Positions 22,148 through 22,650 of a DNA stretch of 22,650 nucleotides are shown one piece after another (within the stretch, counting starts at the first letter, position 1; each line of letters starts with the position of its first letter). The stretch spans positions 1-22,650 of the forward strand of contig CACVAV010000252.1 of the NCBI GenBank assembly GCA_902727945.1. The letters run 5' to 3'. The notes beneath the pieces were generated by a model. That model was given only the letters and a program-made list of their open reading frames with translations. It was not told the origin of the DNA and searched no databases. Both the position numbers and the translations under genes were made by a program. This stretch comes from an uncultured Thiotrichaceae bacterium. Lineage in GTDB: Bacteria > Pseudomonadota > Gammaproteobacteria > Thiotrichales > Thiotrichaceae.

Positions 22148-22447
22148 CTAGTCGCGACAGGAAACACGAATAATTCTGAATTCTCCGTCTAACCCCATTG
22201 ACTTGACTGTGTGGCAATCAGGCCCGCCCGAACCGTCGGAGCTAATGTGTAAGATTCTGCCCGGCCATTTGTCCCTGACCTTTTTCATGATAGATGACTT
22301 TCTGATCGGCTCTTCGGGCTTGGAACGTTTCATGTCAATTTTGTAAGGCACATATTCCTCAGCATAGGACGTGTGCGGTGAAAAAGCTGTGCCAATTGCA
22401 GTAGCAAGCACAAATGTTTGCAAAAATATAGCTTTGGTTTTAACCAT
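22148..22447 (-). CDS. small secreted PepSY-like protein
   Basis: The 99-residue product begins with a signal peptide (hydrophobic core AIFLQTFVLATAIGTAF) with likely cleavage after SYA at residue 29. A basic linker follows, then KKVRDKWPGRILHISSDGSGGP...GEFRIIRVSCRD at about 55-99. This recalls the PepSY pattern of a helix, a PG turn and a beta hairpin ending RV. PepSY-type genes are often found beside PhoP/PhoQ-like pairs, as here. Two cysteines (78 and 97) could form a disulphide across the hairpin. The family call is moderate because the domain is short and diverged. The likely ribosome binding site is a run of seven G, 10 bases before the ATG on the coding strand. Confidence 0.65.
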   Translation of the reverse strand: MVKTKAIFLQTFVLATAIGTAFSPHTSYAEEYVPYKIDMKRSKPEEPIRKSSIMKKVRDKWPGRILHISSDGSGGPDCHTVKSMGLDGEFRIIRVSCRD

Positions 22448-22457
22448 ACCGGTTAAA

Positions 22458-22464
22458 CCCCCCC
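22458..22464 (-). promoter_or_regulatory. seven-base C/G homopolymer at the PepSY-like ribosome binding site
   Basis: Seven C on the plus strand read as G7 on the coding strand, 10 bases before the ATG, and are the only purine-rich site available for ribosome binding. Flanking AAACC and GGTTT can pair around it. Length changes in the tract would alter ribosome binding spacing; no variation can be seen from one sequence. Confidence 0.35.
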
Positions 22465-22650
22465 AGGTTTAATTAAATATGCAGCCCTAGTCATCAAAGA
22501 TGAACAGACTATGTGTCTAAAATAGTTGGATCCATTATAAGTTTGATTTATTAATAAAAAATTAATGAAGAGCAATTTTTATAGAAATCCCCTGAAACAA
22601 TCGTTAAATTGATTTTAGACAGATTGCCAGAAAAGATCAATTATTAAGCT
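22465..22650. other. AT-rich gene-free right end
   Basis: No coding frame longer than about 15 codons with a start is supported. Arms AATTGAT (22607-22613) and ATCAATT (22636-22642) form a 7-bp inverted repeat that may be a weak terminator or operator. A minus-strand frame enters from the right edge and stops after 11 codons; it could be the tail of an unseen gene but cannot be supported. Confidence 0.4.
22534..22539 (-). promoter_or_regulatory. candidate -10 element for the PepSY-like gene
   Basis: On the minus strand a perfect TATAAT lies 86 bases upstream of the ATG. The -35 region is T-rich without a good TTGACA match, so this may need an activator or be chance in AT-rich DNA. Confidence 0.35.

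Noticed and set aside
22615..22650. C-terminal tail of a minus-strand gene entering from the right edge
   Set aside because: Only 11 codons are visible before the stop, with no conserved residues to judge.

Overview
The window looks like the chromosome of a free-living gammaproteobacterium with moderate GC. The evidence is an RpoS-type sigma factor, a gltX gene followed by tRNA-Ala and tRNA-Glu genes, a hom-thrC-pgpA block, an E. coli-like yfhM-pbpC pair and a PhoP/PhoQ-like two-component pair. A Methylophaga-like or other marine lineage is possible, but the sequence alone does not fix the genus. No insertion sequence, prophage or CRISPR array was seen. Most of the window is housekeeping DNA, with accessory-looking stretches at about 0.9-1.7 kb and 2.8-4.6 kb and in the last kilobase.

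Left part (1-2522). A minus-strand XpaC-like membrane protein runs off the left edge, preceded by a tiny unannotated membrane ORF. A gene-poor stretch (938-1682) follows, with a short intergenic repeat, a nested inverted repeat and one doubtful 92-residue ORF. Then comes a YpfJ-type zinc metallopeptidase on the minus strand.

ECF region (2774-5214). Four tightly packed plus-strand genes encode an ECF sigma factor, a DUF3619-type single-pass membrane protein that could be its anti-sigma, a small very acidic secreted protein and a very basic secreted DUF3106-type protein. A Sel1-repeat protein follows.

Core block (5214-12442). rpoS has a long AT-rich leader and is not next to nlpD. It converges on a Mth938-like gene. 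A divergent control region then leads into hom-thrC-pgpA (threonine synthesis plus phosphatidylglycerol synthesis), gltX and a tRNA cluster. The cluster is tRNA-Ala, a 67-residue membrane ORF and two identical tRNA-Glu genes, so the glutamyl-tRNA synthetase lies beside its substrate.

Envelope block (12582-19768). A bacterial alpha-2-macroglobulin with an intact thioester motif is followed two bases later by penicillin-binding protein 1C. This known pairing is thought to couple defence of the periplasm with repair of peptidoglycan.

Right part (19768-22650). A minus-strand PepSY-like secreted protein lies upstream of a PhoP/PhoQ-like response regulator and histidine kinase, which overlap by four bases and converge on pbpC. 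The last 200 bases are AT-rich and hold no gene I can support.

The best candidates for something under-described are the sigma/DUF3619/acidic/basic secreted cassette, the dispersed ~50-bp hairpin repeat, the small membrane ORFs beside xpaC and inside the tRNA cluster, and the divergent PepSY-like protein with two cysteines.
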